Origin: Occidentia massiliensis
GTDB lineage: Bacteria; Pseudomonadota; Alphaproteobacteria; Rickettsiales; Rickettsiaceae
Length of the DNA: 64,000 bases
Reading direction: 5' to 3'
Assembly (NCBI GenBank): GCA_000309075.1
Contig: CANJ01000026.1
Coordinates: 1-64,000 of the forward strand
The notes under the pieces: generated by a model
Databases searched by the model: none
The model's input: the letters and a program-made list of their open reading frames with translations, nothing else
Told to the model about the DNA's origin: nothing
Program-made: the position numbers and the translations under genes
Shown here: positions 63,028 to 64,000 of the stretch, in pieces
Position numbering within the stretch: the first letter of the stretch is position 1
How the letters are laid out: each line of letters opens with the position of its first letter

Positions 63028-64000
63028 TTAAGATGATTTAAAACTAGTCCTTAAAAATTTATCTAAGGCAGTATAATACACATTGTGTAAAATTTGTAAA
63101 TCATTAATTGGACAAGATTCATTAATTTGGTGAGCTGTATTATTTAATAAACCAAATTCAACTACAGGTGAATAATTTTTTATAAAACGAGCATCGGAAG
63201 TTCCACCAGCTGTTGAAAACTTAGGTTCTATTGTTGTTATGTTTGTTACTATTTCTTTAAAAGTAGTAATATAAGAAGATTCTAAAGACAAAAAAGCCTC
63301 AGCATTACATCTTTTTTTTAATTCATAACTAGTAGTAAATCTTTCTATGACTTGTTTAACAAAACAAAATAATTTTTCAACTGTTTGTAAATTATTAAAT
63401 CTAATATTAAACTTTGCTGTTGCTATTTCAGGTATAATATTAGCAATGTTATTACCAGTATCTATAGAAGTAACCTCAAGATTAGATGGTAAAAATAAAT
63501 CATTCCCCTTGTCTATAACACTAGAAATTAAAATGTTTAAGATTTTTATAATAATATGATTAGGGTTATTTACTAAATCCTGATAAGCAACATGTCCTTG
63601 TTTTCCATAAACTTTTAAGTCAAAATTTACACTTCCACGCCTACCAATTTTTATAGTATCACCCATCTTGCTTGTACAAGTTGGCTCCCCTACAATGGTA
63701 AAATCTATCCTATGGCCTTGCTGCTTGATAAAATCAAGCATCATTTTTGTACCAAATAGTGCTTCACCTTCTTCATCTGCAGTAATTAAAAAACTAACAC
63801 TACCTTGAAAGTTTTCATTATCATCAACAAACCTAAATACTGCTGATAGCATGGCAGCTATTGCACCTTTCATATCAACAGCACCTCTACCATAAATTTT
63901 ACTTTCATATTCAGTAGCACAAAAAGGAGGATATATCCATTTATCAATACAACCAGGCGGTACTACATCAACATGCCCAGCAAAACATATGTTAGGAGAA
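63028..64000 (-). CDS. dapE: succinyl-diaminopimelate desuccinylase, 5' end cut by the window
   Basis: At least 324 residues are present; the N-terminus lies beyond 64000. The frame upstream of the first visible ATG (63873) continues with ICFAGHVDVVPPG, KIYGRGAVDMKGA, which holds the zinc ligands His and Asp of M20 peptidases; ITADEEGEA has the catalytic Glu and the next ligand. The tail SPVVEFGLLNNTAHQINESCPI has the last His ligand. DapE removes succinate from N-succinyl-L,L-diaminopimelate, the same pathway as dapA. It ends 11 bp from tRNA-Leu on the same strand. Confidence 0.94.
   Translation of the reverse strand, partial: SPNICFAGHVDVVPPGCIDKWIYPPFCATEYESKIYGRGAVDMKGAIAAMLSAVFRFVDDNENFQGSVSFLITADEEGEALFGTKMMLDFIKQQGHRIDFTIVGEPTCTSKMGDTIKIGRRGSVNFDLKVYGKQGHVAYQDLVNNPNHIIIKILNILISSVIDKGNDLFLPSNLEVTSIDTGNNIANIIPEIATAKFNIRFNNLQTVEKLFCFVKQVIERFTTSYELKKRCNAEAFLSLESSYITTFKEIVTNITTIEPKFSTAGGTSDARFIKNYSPVVEFGLLNNTAHQINESCPINDLQILHNVYYTALDKFLRTSFKSS

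Noticed and set aside
1-64000. CRISPR array, rRNA operon, tmRNA, RNase P RNA or integrase with att sites
   Set aside because: I looked for regularly spaced repeats, rRNA-like or other conserved RNA sequence and tRNA-end duplications and saw none.

Overview
The window is a strongly AT-rich, gene-dense chromosome segment from an obligately intracellular alphaproteobacterium of the order Rickettsiales, most like the Rickettsiaceae; I cannot fix the genus from sequence alone. The evidence is the gene set: a long eukaryote-like IleS, the COQ9-rpsU pair, TrcR, a Rickettsia-type S-adenosylmethionine importer, a ProP-like symporter, ankyrin-repeat proteins, an EnvZ/OmpR-like pair, an orphan PurC, and a remnant of the alphaproteobacterial gene transfer agent (GTA). 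Noncoding DNA is extremely A/T rich and several genes are broken at or near short homopolymers.

Layout. 1-2.4 kb is decayed accessory DNA: an IS256-type transposase remnant and a broken asparagine-synthetase-like gene preceded by a coupled 30-residue ORF. 2.4-7 kb holds a TatB-like protein, EttA, an orphan protein, tRNA-Gln and TrcR. 7-18.6 kb carries ileS, coq9, rpsU, two carriers (ProP-like and SAM importer), an outer-membrane protein, rpmB-rpmE, initiator tRNA-fMet and a frameshifted polA. 18.7-28 kb has an SSS symporter, an ABC exporter, a 599-residue protein with a CheD/CNF-like deamidase core, pyrH and lon. 28-34.5 kb has a threonine-dehydratase-like enzyme, then a tightly overlapping run pgeF-ccmC-fdxA-M48 protease-DsbA-like, a divergent glutamine-synthetase-like catalytic domain and a small ankyrin protein. 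34.6-41.8 kb has a heme-copper-oxidase-like membrane protein, topA and a 948-residue ankyrin protein with its own promoter and dyad. 42-48 kb is one minus-strand cell-envelope and regulation block (uup, rnd, ftsB, cdsA, uppS, histidine kinase, response regulator). 48-53.7 kb is a plus-strand run ilvE-dapA-smpB-sppA-lipA-ratA/purC. folD and a ferredoxin/flavodoxin-NADP reductase follow on the minus strand. 55.8-60.6 kb is the GTA tail/holin remnant, and the window ends with clpP, tig, tRNA-Leu and a truncated dapE.

How the genes fit together. Most are core housekeeping: translation (ileS, rpsU, rpmB, rpmE, smpB, ettA, tRNAs), protein quality control (lon, clpP, tig, M48 protease, SppA), peptidoglycan/lysine precursors (dapA, dapE, uppS), phospholipids (cdsA), division (ftsB), and cofactors and respiration (lipA, ccmC, fdxA, coq9, ratA). 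The carriers (SAM, betaine/proline-like, SSS) fit dependence on host metabolites.

Most unusual points: the CheD/CNF-like deamidase fold in a non-chemotaxis protein; an in-frame RatA-PurC fusion whose junction is a run of nine A; a polA frameshift in a run of seven A; a DsbA-like protein with CxxS in place of CxxC; pgeF and a GS-like gene whose start codons overlap on opposite strands; and a large ankyrin protein with three copies of an unnamed N-terminal module under a promoter that overlaps a perfect dyad.
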